Below are positions 15,060 to 22,870 of a stretch of DNA of 34,554 bases, piece after piece; the first letter of the stretch is position 1; each line of letters starts with the position of its first letter. The notes beneath the pieces are model-generated. The model was given only the letters and a program-made list of their open reading frames with translations, did no database searches and was not told the origin of the DNA. This DNA is from a virus, in the IMG/VR virus record IMGVR_UViG_3300031772_000145, positions 1 through 34,554 of that record; one strand, written 5' to 3'. A program made the position numbers and the translations under genes.

Positions 15060-15439
15060 AGCGCCGCCAACTTCTCTTTCAATCGCGCCAGGTATTCGTC
15101 ATATTTGGCGCGCCACTCCGCCACATATCCCGTGAACCAGCCCGCCGTCGGCGTGCCTGCGAACGGGCCGGCGCGATAATGGTATGGCCCCGCATCCAGG
15201 TCTGCGCCATACTCCACATTCGTGCCCACCTGCGCCCACGCGGGCGGTTGGGTGCTATCCAATTCGTGTTGAATGCTGGCACGTAGGCGGCCCGTATCCA
15301 CAGGCGAGCGTTCCTTCTTTGCCTCTTCGACTGCCGATGCCGCATCACGCATGAATTCAAAGATGGGTTGCTGCAGTTGCTCTGGTTTCAGCTTGGCAAT
15401 CAATTCATCCAAGCCCTCGATTTTGACTTCCAGCGTCAT
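15047..15439 (-). CDS. HK97 gp10-like head-tail joining protein
   Basis: 130 aa from ATG at 15439 (ATGA overlap). The family signature is clear: a long N-terminal helix (IEGLDELIAKLKPEQ), then ERSPVDTGRLRASI and a following VGTNVEYGADLDAG strand-turn. These match the PVDTGxLRxSI and GTNVxYA motifs of HK97 gp10-like proteins, which connect head completion proteins to the tail. Downstream of the connector gene as expected. Confidence 0.75.
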   Translation of the reverse strand: MTLEVKIEGLDELIAKLKPEQLQQPIFEFMRDAASAVEEAKKERSPVDTGRLRASIQHELDSTQPPAWAQVGTNVEYGADLDAGPYHYRAGPFAGTPTAGWFTGYVAEWRAKYDEYLARLKEKLAALWQR

Positions 15440-16359
15440 GCCGTCACCCGCCGCAGGCCGCTATTGATGAGCAGCTCTACGATGTCGGGATCCAGCGCCT
15501 TGGTATACAACAGCGTGCCAAATGGCCCGCCCGCGCTTGCGTCGGCAAAGCCCTGGCTGCCGCGTTTGAACCAGCGCACGGTTTCGATGCAGCACGCTTG
15601 CTGCACCAGCGCCTCGGGCCACCAGACATAGACCGTCTTGGCCTTGGCGTGCGTGGCTGCTGTCGTACCGTTCCAGCCACGCCGGATGCTGGCAACCTGA
15701 GTGGTCGTATTCGTGGCCGTCACCAGGCATTGCTCGGATTCGATCTTGATGGTATTGCCCACACTCAGCCGCGGCGTCAGCCCATACAGGTTTGCGCCGT
15801 CCACGTCTGTGACCATCACTGTAGTCTGCGCTGCCGTCATGCCGGCCGCATCCTGTACGGTATCGCCACTGTCATCCCACGCGCGGGCATAGTCACCATG
15901 ATAGCCCCACAGGCCTACGATCTTGAGGCCGCGTTCGTCTACGTAGAAGCAATCCAATGCGCCGTTCTCACGCAGTACGAGCTCGTTGTAGGGCGTCTCT
16001 CCGTCGCGCAGGTCGCGCCCGCCGTAGAGCAAGTAGTCATCAGTGGTCAGCGCCGTGTAGGACGCGCCATAATCTGCGCTGTAGTTAATGCTTGTCACGG
16101 CCAGCAGGTCGGGCAGCCACACTTCACGCTCCCCGACCGTGGGCCAGGTGCGCGTCGCTGCCAACTCGTAGAAATGGCGATGGCACACATTGTCAATCAG
16201 CCGCGATGCGCGCTCTGAAAGCATGGCCAGGATCGCGTCGCTGCTTGTGCCCGTGAATGCATTCGGTGCTGCGGCCTTGATTTCGTCCAGCGTGGCGTAG
16301 GCATTGACCGCCCTGCCCGTGGCGGATACGCCCGCTCCAGTCAAATGGATAATTGTCAT
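15436..16359 (-). CDS. head-tail connector (gp6-like) protein with inserted beta domain
   Basis: 307 aa from ATG at 16359 (ATGA overlap); an ATG six bases earlier is possible. The N-terminal part (YATLDEIKAAAPNAFTGTSSDAILAMLSERASRLIDNVCHRHF) has the helical pattern of gp6-like connector proteins, which detect sets of alpha helices ending in R-x-I-D. The middle is beta-rich (about 75-240). The C-terminal helices (EALVQQACCIETVRWFKRGSQGFA) resume the connector pattern. It is longer than the typical 100 aa connector. Confidence 0.6.
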   Translation of the reverse strand: MTIIHLTGAGVSATGRAVNAYATLDEIKAAAPNAFTGTSSDAILAMLSERASRLIDNVCHRHFYELAATRTWPTVGEREVWLPDLLAVTSINYSADYGASYTALTTDDYLLYGGRDLRDGETPYNELVLRENGALDCFYVDERGLKIVGLWGYHGDYARAWDDSGDTVQDAAGMTAAQTTVMVTDVDGANLYGLTPRLSVGNTIKIESEQCLVTATNTTTQVASIRRGWNGTTAATHAKAKTVYVWWPEALVQQACCIETVRWFKRGSQGFADASAGGPFGTLLYTKALDPDIVELLINSGLRRVTA

Positions 16360-17090
16360 GACCATACCACCGTTGTTGGACCCGGGTCGTTATGTCCTGC
16401 TAATTGACACCAGACGTAATAACTACCCGCATCCAGCCTGAAAGTCACATGACCTAATGTGTCGGTACTGCTCGAGGCCACCACATTGCTACCTGGCAGA
16501 TCCGTAGTCACCCATACCTCAACGCCATCCAGTGGATTGGTGCCATCATCAATCGTGATTGTCTTGCTGATCGCGCCTGCGCCGCCCAACGCCGAAGTAT
16601 CGGCCAGGATCGCGTCGACCACAGTATCCACCGTGTCCAACTTACCGTCGTGCGTTGTGAGCGCGCCCGCTTGAGCCGCTGTCTTTGCTGCGTCATACGC
16701 GCCAGTGAGCGTCATCGCTGCCCCGACAGGTGCAGCCGCCTTTGCTGCGTCGTATGCTGCCGTCAGCGTCATAGCCGCGCCCGCCGCGAGGTCGTTCAGG
16801 TCGCTCGTGAGCTTCGTATCCGCGAATTCCTCCCAGATGAAGTCCCCCAACGCCTGTCCGTCCACCGTCGCTGCCCCGTAGACCTGTACGCGGTCTCCAG
16901 CGACCAGGGCAGGCATGGTAGCGGCCCACTTGTAGATTGGCCCCGTCCCCGTGATCGCGACCGCATCGGCTGTGGCGGTGCCGTTCTTGTAGAATGTGCC
17001 CACAGGCCCGACCGTGGCCACCATAGGCACACCGTCGCCGTTCTTGGTGACAAACGCCCCGCCGCACACCTGCCCGGTTTTGGCTGTCAT
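16356..17090 (-). CDS. Ig-like decoration-type virion protein, 244 aa
   Basis: ATG at 17090 overlaps the LamG gene stop (ATGA). Residues 1-95 are beta-rich with a WEEFADTKLTSDL end. Residues 104-142 are two 19-residue copies of GAAMTLTxAYDAAKxAA, a helical connector. Residues 172-233 (ISKTITIDDGTNPLDGVEVWV ... STDTLGHVTFRLDAGSYYVWCQLAG) match the carboxypeptidase-regulatory/Ig-like beta sandwich found on capsid and tail surfaces. Such domains bind surfaces or glycans weakly. Sits with a lectin-type gene between capsid and connector genes. Confidence 0.65.
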   Translation of the reverse strand: MTAKTGQVCGGAFVTKNGDGVPMVATVGPVGTFYKNGTATADAVAITGTGPIYKWAATMPALVAGDRVQVYGAATVDGQALGDFIWEEFADTKLTSDLNDLAAGAAMTLTAAYDAAKAAAPVGAAMTLTGAYDAAKTAAQAGALTTHDGKLDTVDTVVDAILADTSALGGAGAISKTITIDDGTNPLDGVEVWVTTDLPGSNVVASSSTDTLGHVTFRLDAGSYYVWCQLAGHNDPGPTTVVWS

Positions 17091-17920
17091 CGCTTCACCG
17101 CCTCAATGAGAGCACTGCGTGCCCCGCCCAGACTAGCCAACGTCGAGGGCGAGAACGATGGCGCGCCCGCCGTGAACCCCACCCACCAGCGCGCCACGGG
17201 GCGGTACAAGTCCCAGGGCTGGGAGTACATCTGCCAGGCAATGGGCGCGGGCACTCCAAAATTGTAAAGCCGCACGTCAGCCAACATCCCACTCCAATAG
17301 TATCCAGAATATAGTCCTCTCCGCCCGATAGAAACCCCCTGTTGCGCGGGCGGATTGATTGTCGTTGCACTTTGATTATCCTGAACGCCGTTGACATATA
17401 TAGTCCCTGTCCACGCGCCTGTAGTGCCCACCCGTGTCGCCAGCACGTGATACCACGTATTGGCAGCAAGAACTTTATTTCCTGTTAGGGTATAGGTTCC
17501 GCCACTGCTCCACCGCAACGTCAAATAGGTGGCCACATGATTGAGCAATAATAGATACTGATATGTCCCGCCGGTGACATCAGCATCTCCAATCATGCAT
17601 TTTGACGTCGCAACCGTGGTACTATTGAACCGGCAGGAAATGCTCATTTCGCCCGTCAGACTAGGCGGGCTAATTGCTACGTATCCCGTCGACCCATCGA
17701 ACGTCAACGCCGCACCCATCTGCGCATCTGCGGCCCACGTCAGCCCGCCGTTGAACGTGCCGTCCAGCCCGCGCCCGCCCAAGTCGCGCAGCTTGTTCAT
17801 GCCACGACTCGCGAACATCGGCCAGTCCGCGACGATCCCCGCCGCCTGCGGACTCTTCGGATTGATCTCCCACGCCTCACCCATCGGCGGGTATGTGAAC
17901 GCTTGACTCGTGAATGGCAT
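17087..17920 (-). CDS. LamG/concanavalin A-like lectin-fold virion protein, 277 aa
   Basis: Residues about 65-230 show the LamG jelly-roll pattern: GAALTFDGSTGYVAI, EMSISCRFNS, TLRWSSGGTY, NTWYHVLATRVGTTGAWTGTIYVNGVQ, GVSIGRRG and MLADVRLYNFGV. The C-terminus carries a Pro/Ser-rich end and a final helix. A carbohydrate-binding decoration of the head or neck is the likely role, from fold and location. The central part (about 17280-17660) has lower GC than its neighbours. The gene overlaps the Ig-like gene by four bases, so they are probably one functional pair. Confidence 0.7.
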   Translation of the reverse strand: MPFTSQAFTYPPMGEAWEINPKSPQAAGIVADWPMFASRGMNKLRDLGGRGLDGTFNGGLTWAADAQMGAALTFDGSTGYVAISPPSLTGEMSISCRFNSTTVATSKCMIGDADVTGGTYQYLLLLNHVATYLTLRWSSGGTYTLTGNKVLAANTWYHVLATRVGTTGAWTGTIYVNGVQDNQSATTINPPAQQGVSIGRRGLYSGYYWSGMLADVRLYNFGVPAPIAWQMYSQPWDLYRPVARWWVGFTAGAPSFSPSTLASLGGARSALIEAVKR

Positions 17921-17927
17921 TCAGCAC

Positions 17928-18572
17928 CTACACGATAGTCTGACTGTCGAAACTCTGAGCCAACACCTGCACGATGGCATTGTCGCCTGCCGCGTCGTCA
18001 CCGTAGTCAAAGATGACCTCCCACAACGAGCCGCCGTCGATCCACAGCGGGAACAGCACATCCGCCTTGTTGCGCACGGTGTCGGCCTGCGCCAGTGTGT
18101 GCGTGTACTGTAGCGGCGCGCTTAGGGTCAGCCCCGTGCCGACCGCCACGGTCAACTTGCTCACGCGACTCCACTCCAGCCGCGTGAACGCCGCGTCTGT
18201 GATGCAGATCAGGTCGCCCGCGGCAAAGTTCGCCACGCCCGCGGTCAGGATCTCGTTCTGCCCCGCTGCCGAGGTGGCCGCCACGGTGGTATTGCCGTTG
18301 CAGGCGGTGGTCGGCGCGGCCATCGCCAGTTGCACGCCTGCGGGATGCCTGCCGCCTGGTGTGGCCACGTCGTTGTTGAGCACACGGCGCACCAGGATGT
18401 CGATGCCGTTGGTCAAGGCGGTCGTGCCGCCGCGCCCGATCTTGAAGAACAACCATGCGCCGTACTTCGTGCGCAGGTCAATCGTACCGCGCGCAGTGCC
18501 AAGCCGCGCCAGGGTCGCCGCCGCAATGACGCTCACGTTGTCCGTGTAGACCGGGGTCGTCGTCTTGCTCAT
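17928..18572 (-). CDS. virion structural protein, 214 aa (unassigned)
   Basis: Starts MSKTTTPVYTDNVSVIAAA at 18572; nine further upstream codons lie over the previous gene. Mixed alpha/beta with many Ala and Thr: LRTKYGAWLFFKIGRGG, ILVRRVLNND, then FAAGDLICITDAAFTRLEWSRVSK and GGSLWEVIFDYGDD. Looks like a beta-sandwich head or neck protein, similar in style to head fibre or decoration proteins. Not recognised as a named family. Confidence 0.55.
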   Translation of the reverse strand: MSKTTTPVYTDNVSVIAAATLARLGTARGTIDLRTKYGAWLFFKIGRGGTTALTNGIDILVRRVLNNDVATPGGRHPAGVQLAMAAPTTACNGNTTVAATSAAGQNEILTAGVANFAAGDLICITDAAFTRLEWSRVSKLTVAVGTGLTLSAPLQYTHTLAQADTVRNKADVLFPLWIDGGSLWEVIFDYGDDAAGDNAIVQVLAQSFDSQTIV

Positions 18573-18573
18573 C

Positions 18574-18912
18574 TCATGCCGCCTTTGCACCCATCTCAAC
18601 TATCAGGTCGCAGATGTCGTCAAGTTGTTTCAGCTCCGCCAAGGTCTCTCGGTCTACCACGAACAGTACATTCGCCCCTGGGTGTGCCGTCACCAGCACC
18701 TTGACGGGCAATTGCGCATGGGCTACCCATAGATAGCGCGACTTCGTGGCATCCTCGTAGCGCGTCACGAGCCAGCCGTCCGCGGGCCGCACACCGATCT
18801 GGGCCAACGCTTCCTTCGTGGCGCTCAGCGTTGCCGCGTCCAGCCGCTGCGCCTCCTGGGTCTGGTTTCGCTGCTTCGCTGCCAGTAGTGTCAATGCCTG
18901 TTGAAGGTTCAT
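18574..18912 (-). CDS. hypothetical head-region protein, 112 aa
   Basis: ATG at 18912 (MNLQQALTLLAAKQRNQ). The frame extends to 19134 as a shadow of the next gene and is not used. N-terminal coiled helix (about 1-40), then a small alpha/beta domain (GWLVTRYEDATKSRYLWVAHAQLPVKVLVTAHPG ... ICDLIVEMG). Ribosome site weak (GGTGG). The two-base gap to the next gene suggests coupled translation. Confidence 0.55.
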   Translation of the reverse strand: MNLQQALTLLAAKQRNQTQEAQRLDAATLSATKEALAQIGVRPADGWLVTRYEDATKSRYLWVAHAQLPVKVLVTAHPGANVLFVVDRETLAELKQLDDICDLIVEMGAKAA

Positions 18913-18943
18913 CTCACGCCACCAACCCCACTCTACCGGCAGT

Positions 18944-19153
18944 TCATTTCGTGCGCACCCGGTACTTGCGAACCATCTTGTCAGCCGGGGGCGCGTCCAG
19001 CGCCGCGTTTGCCACTTCGCGCACCTGCTCGAAGTGGTTGGCCTGCGCTGCCATGAGCGACGCGCCCACGGCATCCGGCACGTCGAACTCTGCGCCCGGC
19101 GTAACGTAGCCCACGCCCGGCACGTTGAATGCAAATCGCGCCTTGAGTCTCAT
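18944..19153 (-). CDS. small head-region protein, 69 aa
   Basis: ATG at 19153 with GGAGAG just upstream. Short beta start (MRLKARFAFNVPGVGYVTPGAEFDVPDAVG) followed by helices and a basic end (DKMVRKYRVRTK). Similar short proteins follow capsid genes in many siphoviruses and may be completion or adaptor proteins. No motif fixes the role. Confidence 0.55.
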   Translation of the reverse strand: MRLKARFAFNVPGVGYVTPGAEFDVPDAVGASLMAAQANHFEQVREVANAALDAPPADKMVRKYRVRTK

Positions 19154-19159
19154 ACTCTC

Positions 19160-19645
19160 CTACCTTTCCACGACAAAGTACAGTACAGCGGTTGTGCCCG
19201 GCGTAGTCTCGCCGAGTTTGACAGTCAGCGGGCCTGCCAAGGGGAAGCGGTCGTGGCTGTCTGTGATGGCTGCCGCCGCATTGGTCACGAGCGAGGCGCG
19301 CGGGTAGACCATCGCATCGGTGAGCGAGTCGATCTTCTCGTAGATCACGCCGCCCACCGGAGAGCCATAGGTGATCGTCAGGTCGGTGGTGTTCGTGATG
19401 CTGGCAGTATAGTCGACGTAGATCGCCACGAGCTCGCCGCGCAATGCCTGCGTAGTCAGCGTGGTTTCACCTGCACCCGTGCCCGCCATAACTGCGCTGT
19501 AGGCTTCCATCGAGATGTCGTGCCCGATGCTGGCCGCCTGGATAGGTACTTCCGGCCCGCGCATACAGGCCACAAACCACATCGAGCCAAGCAGCATAGC
19601 CACAAGGAGTAACCAGCCCAGATTGTATAGAGTGGACCTCTTCAC
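19160..19645 (-). CDS. membrane-anchored protein with beta-rich ectodomain, 161 aa
   Basis: GTG at 19645 chosen because GGAGG lies five bases upstream; the frame upstream to 19714 runs through a hairpin. Residues 1-30 (KRSTLYNLGWLLLVAMLLGSMWFVACMRG) are a basic start plus one transmembrane helix or lipoprotein-like signal (VAC). The rest is beta-rich (ELVAIYVDYTASITNTTDLTITYGSP, TVKLGETTPGTTAVLYFVVE). An export signal on a gene inside the head operon is unusual for a virion protein. Preceded by the 19663-19684 hairpin, as is its upstream neighbour by a near-identical one. Confidence 0.65.
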   Translation of the reverse strand: MKRSTLYNLGWLLLVAMLLGSMWFVACMRGPEVPIQAASIGHDISMEAYSAVMAGTGAGETTLTTQALRGELVAIYVDYTASITNTTDLTITYGSPVGGVIYEKIDSLTDAMVYPRASLVTNAAAAITDSHDRFPLAGPLTVKLGETTPGTTAVLYFVVER

Positions 19646-19662
19646 GTTCACCTCCAAAGTCG

Positions 19663-19684
19663 GGGGGCGACTTGCGCCGCCCCC
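19663..19684 (-). promoter_or_regulatory. GC hairpin before the GTG-start membrane protein
   Basis: A 22-base element with a GGGGGC/GCCCCC stem (19663-19668 with 19679-19684). It ends 12 bases before the GGAGG of the 19645 start on the minus strand. It differs at only three internal positions from the copy at 21512-21533, and both precede a gene encoding a membrane-anchored product. Confidence 0.6.
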
Positions 19685-19692
19685 GTCATGCG

Positions 19693-21498
19693 TTACGCGC
19701 TTGCGTCGAAGCAATCGATGATGCGCCAGACCGAGTTGTTGGCATCCCAGTAGAGAGTCAAGGTATCGTTGGTGTCCAGCGTGCGGTCCTTGCCCAGTGC
19801 GGTATTTGCGCCGTTCTTGACCACGACGGTATCCGCGTCGGCGTCCAGGTTCACGAGGATCAACAGTTGCCCGGCATATGCGCCGTCACTCAGGCTGGTC
19901 ACATCGTTGAGCGTGCCCGCGATGCTGCCTACCGCGTCGCCATCCGAGACGGTCAGGACCATAATCATTTTGCCCGTGACCTGTACGACCTCGGCATTGG
20001 TGATGCCCACGGTGCTAGAGATTGCGCCGTAGTAGCTGAGCGCACCCACGTAGGTGCCCACAGTGATGCCCGCCGTGGTGGTGATTCGGTCTGTGCTCAC
20101 ACCGTTATTGGCCGATACCAGGCTACGCAGCGTTGATGTCCCGGTGACTTCCAGAGCGCCTACAATATCAGCCCCGGCCCCGACCGTAATCTGGTCAGTC
20201 GTGTTGATTGTGTTGGCTTGGAAGTATCCTTTGGCCGTCAGGGTCCCAGTGACATCGACAGCGCCGATGACGTGCGCCGTACCTGCCACGTCCAGAGTTG
20301 CGCCGATTGTCACGGCATCCGTAGTGTTGAGTGTATTGGCGTCCAGAGTGCTGCTGATGACAGCCGCGCCATAGCGCAGGATGTCAGTCGCGTTGGTGCT
20401 GGTCAGGTTGCCCGCGACCTGCAATCCATTGCCCGCCGCCCCCAACCCCGTCCACGTGTAACCCCCAGCCAGGGTAGATACGCCCGACACATTCAGCGTG
20501 CCCGTTACCAAAACGTTGTCATTCAGGCGCAGCGAGCCGCTGCTGTCCAAGAACGGCGAGTAGAAGTCAATCGCGCCACGTAGAGTTGTGGTACCAGTGA
20601 CCTCCAGCGCTCCTACGATGTCCACGCCTGCACCTACAGTCATCTGGTCAGTGACATTGATTGTATCGGGCGACAGCATGCCAGATACCGACGCGGTGCC
20701 GGTGATGACAACGTTGTCATTGATGCGCACGCTCTGCGCCGCGTCCTCGATTGTGCCGTTGATGTAGGCGATCCCGCGTAACGTCGAGGTCCCTGTGACC
20801 TCGAGCGCGCCCACGATGTCGATACCCGCGCCGACGGTCATCTGGTCGGTGACATTGATTGTATCGGGCGACAGAATGCCAGATACGGCCATCGTGCCAG
20901 TGACCAGAACGTTATCGTTGATTCTGACCGACTGCCCGCTATCCAGGAATGGCTCGTACATGGTCACCGCGCCACGCAAGGTGCTAGTACCTGTGACCTC
21001 CAGCGCGCCGGCCACGTCGATGCCGCCCAGGGCCGTGATATTGTCGGTCGCCTGCACGGTGTTGGCAATCAGTTTGCCACCCACAGTTGCCGCGCCGATT
21101 GTAGTTACGGTGCCCGTCAGGGTACTGGCTCCATTCACAGCCAAGCTCGTGCCGGCTGTGATGGCAGTGGTAGCATTCAACGAGCCTACAGACGCCAGGC
21201 CGGTCAACGTTTGCGCACCGTTCAAGGTCGCGGTACCGGTGACTTCCAGGGTACCCACAACGCCCAGGTTGCCCGAGTCACCCTTGAGAGTGATCTTGGG
21301 CGTCGCGTGATCGTCGCTGTACAGCGTGATGTCCGCACCGTTCCAAGCATACGAATCTTCGCGGGTGTTGAATGCCTCACGCGAGCGGATCGATGCCACG
21401 CCAATCTGCGTGTTGTGGTTGCTGATAGCCAGCATTGCCACGAGCGTCGCTGCGATAAGCAACGTCACGCCAATCAAACTCAATCGTTTCTTGTCCAT
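19693..21498 (-). CDS. membrane-anchored beta-repeat (fibre/adhesin-like) protein, 601 aa
   Basis: ATG at 21498 with GGAGGG upstream. Residues 1-27 (MDKKRLSLIGVTLLIAATLVAMLAI) are a signal-anchor helix. Residues 80-480 are low-complexity Thr/Val/Gly beta repeats (GTLEVTGTATLNG, VTGTSTLRG) that suggest a long beta-solenoid or triple-stranded fibre, including 66-residue repeats. The C-terminal 90 residues (GQLLILVNLDADADTVVVKNG ... NDTLTLYWDANNSVWRI) match a cap domain common at the ends of phage fibres and spikes. It lies directly after the capsid gene. Either a head fibre with an odd N-terminus, or a surface protein shown on the infected cell. Confidence 0.65.
   Translation of the reverse strand: MDKKRLSLIGVTLLIAATLVAMLAISNHNTQIGVASIRSREAFNTREDSYAWNGADITLYSDDHATPKITLKGDSGNLGVVGTLEVTGTATLNGAQTLTGLASVGSLNATTAITAGTSLAVNGASTLTGTVTTIGAATVGGKLIANTVQATDNITALGGIDVAGALEVTGTSTLRGAVTMYEPFLDSGQSVRINDNVLVTGTMAVSGILSPDTINVTDQMTVGAGIDIVGALEVTGTSTLRGIAYINGTIEDAAQSVRINDNVVITGTASVSGMLSPDTINVTDQMTVGAGVDIVGALEVTGTTTLRGAIDFYSPFLDSSGSLRLNDNVLVTGTLNVSGVSTLAGGYTWTGLGAAGNGLQVAGNLTSTNATDILRYGAAVISSTLDANTLNTTDAVTIGATLDVAGTAHVIGAVDVTGTLTAKGYFQANTINTTDQITVGAGADIVGALEVTGTSTLRSLVSANNGVSTDRITTTAGITVGTYVGALSYYGAISSTVGITNAEVVQVTGKMIMVLTVSDGDAVGSIAGTLNDVTSLSDGAYAGQLLILVNLDADADTVVVKNGANTALGKDRTLDTNDTLTLYWDANNSVWRIIDCFDASA
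20479..21021 (-). repeat. 66-residue (198-bp) tandem repeats in the fibre-like gene
   Basis: Residues 160-225 and 226-291 are near-identical units (GALEVTGTSTLRG ... VRINDNV ... LSPDTINVTDQMTVGAG), and a third unit begins at 292 and diverges after about 48 residues. Corresponding DNA positions repeat with exactly 198-bp spacing (for example 20651 and 20849). A shorter form of the motif recurs nearer the C-terminus. Confidence 0.85.
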
Positions 21499-21510
21499 GT
21501 TTGTCCCTCC

Positions 21511-21534
21511 AGGGGGCGAGTCGCCCCGCCCCCT
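21511..21534 (-). promoter_or_regulatory. GC hairpin between capsid gene and fibre-like gene
   Basis: Inverted repeat AGGGGGCG/CGCCCCCT (8 bp, eight-base loop), 22 bases after the capsid stop on the minus strand and directly before the GGAGGG of the next gene. Probably attenuates transcription or insulates the very highly expressed capsid gene, or shapes the ribosome site. Near-identical twin at 19663-19684. Confidence 0.6.
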
Positions 21535-21556
21535 ATAGTGTTGGGTCATTCCGAAT

Positions 21557-22870
21557 CTACGTTACCAGAATGTGGCTGATGCCCGCGGTGTGCGTGAGGG
21601 CAGTCTTGGTCACCCCGCCGTGGCTGCAGACAGCCAGGCGGAAGCTGATGACCATCATCACCTGCCGCTTCTGGATGTCGCGGTCGACCTCGACGGTGAT
21701 GCCGCGCTTGTAGCCCAGCGTCCACATGTTCTTGTTGAACAGGATCGCCTGCCCGAAGGTGCCGGTATCGGCATCGTCAACGAAGTGGTCAGCCTCCGTC
21801 CTGTGGATGGACGCGCTCACGATGATCGGGTAGCCGCGATAGGCTGCAACTTGTCCGGTCAGCAGTACGGCGCTGGTACCGATGTCGCTCAGGGTCTGAA
21901 TGCCGTCCAGGTTGCAGACGCCCTTGAAGTAGGTCGCCACGTCACACAGGAAAAGCAGGTCCTTGGGATTGACGGCGTACTTGCCGAGCAGGGCCAGCGC
22001 ATTCAGGATATGCGTATCGCTCAGGGCCGCGCCTGCGGCGTCCACGCTCATGGCGGTGTTTTGCACCTGGAACAGTTCCCGTAGTCCGTTCTCGCCGTTG
22101 CTCAGAAACGGTTGAGTGGCTGCCGATGCGCCGTTGTCGTGCGCGTTGATGTTGTTGGAAGTGTCGTTGTCGGCATTGATGACAAAGTAGTCGATCTGCT
22201 CGGCAGCACTTTGTCGAATGCGCGCCTCAATGGTCGGACGCACCGCAATGATCGCGTCCTCCTCCAGGTCATACTCCCAGTCAATCTCGCCGATCTGCTC
22301 GGTGGCAGTCAGAGTTGACTTGCCAGTGGCCAGCTGATGGCTCGCCGTAGACCCCGTAACCGATACGCCCTTCTGCCAGGCCAGTGTGCCCAGGCCCATC
22401 GGGATCACGAATGGGTTGGTCGGCATGTTGATCTTGTTGGGCAGGTTGGCAGCCACGAGGCTGTCCAGCAGCACGTCGTCCCAGAGTGTCGGGCGCAGGC
22501 CGTGCAGTACGAGCTCATCGCCCGTGAGAGCGCCGGTCGCGGTCATGGCGGCCTTCACTAGCTCGTCATTCGGCTTGCGGTACTTGTCAGGCATGACCTG
22601 ATGCGCCCGAGTCATCAGCCATGCGGCAAAGGCGGCGTCACGGGTCGCCATGCCGTTGTAGCGTCCACCTACGATCTTCTCGCTGACCTGGCCCACGGAC
22701 GGAATCTCTTCCGTCTCGCCGCGTCGCGCCGGCTTGGCCTTCTCGATGGCGGCCAGCGCGGCCTTTTCGAGTGCGGCCTGATCGATGGTCGCCGGGTCGT
22801 GTTTGTGATTCGTGAAAGCAACCTTGATGTCTTCCAGGGTCTTGGTAAGTCCTTCCAATTCTGCGTTCAT
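21557..22870 (-). CDS. HK97-family major capsid protein
   Basis: 437 aa from ATG at 22870 (ATGA overlap, AGGAGA upstream). Residues 1-85 form a charged helical delta-domain-like region (LEGLTKTLEDIKVAF ... KAALAAIEKAKPARR) that acts as scaffold and would be removed by the adjacent protease. The remainder has the HK97 fold pattern: E-loop region, GEIDWEYDLEEDAIIAVRPTIEARIRQSAAEQIDYFVING-like spine helix, then P-domain/A-domain strands (LLTGQVAAYRGYPIIVSASI, TFGQAILFNKNMWTLGYKRGITVEV). Order protease-capsid is standard. Confidence 0.85.
   Translation of the reverse strand: MNAELEGLTKTLEDIKVAFTNHKHDPATIDQAALEKAALAAIEKAKPARRGETEEIPSVGQVSEKIVGGRYNGMATRDAAFAAWLMTRAHQVMPDKYRKPNDELVKAAMTATGALTGDELVLHGLRPTLWDDVLLDSLVAANLPNKINMPTNPFVIPMGLGTLAWQKGVSVTGSTASHQLATGKSTLTATEQIGEIDWEYDLEEDAIIAVRPTIEARIRQSAAEQIDYFVINADNDTSNNINAHDNGASAATQPFLSNGENGLRELFQVQNTAMSVDAAGAALSDTHILNALALLGKYAVNPKDLLFLCDVATYFKGVCNLDGIQTLSDIGTSAVLLTGQVAAYRGYPIIVSASIHRTEADHFVDDADTGTFGQAILFNKNMWTLGYKRGITVEVDRDIQKRQVMMVISFRLAVCSHGGVTKTALTHTAGISHILVT

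Noticed and set aside
19693-21310. Long plus-strand frames opposite the fibre-like gene (Val/Thr-rich translations)
   Set aside because: Mirror images of the repetitive minus-strand gene; no starts or operon logic.
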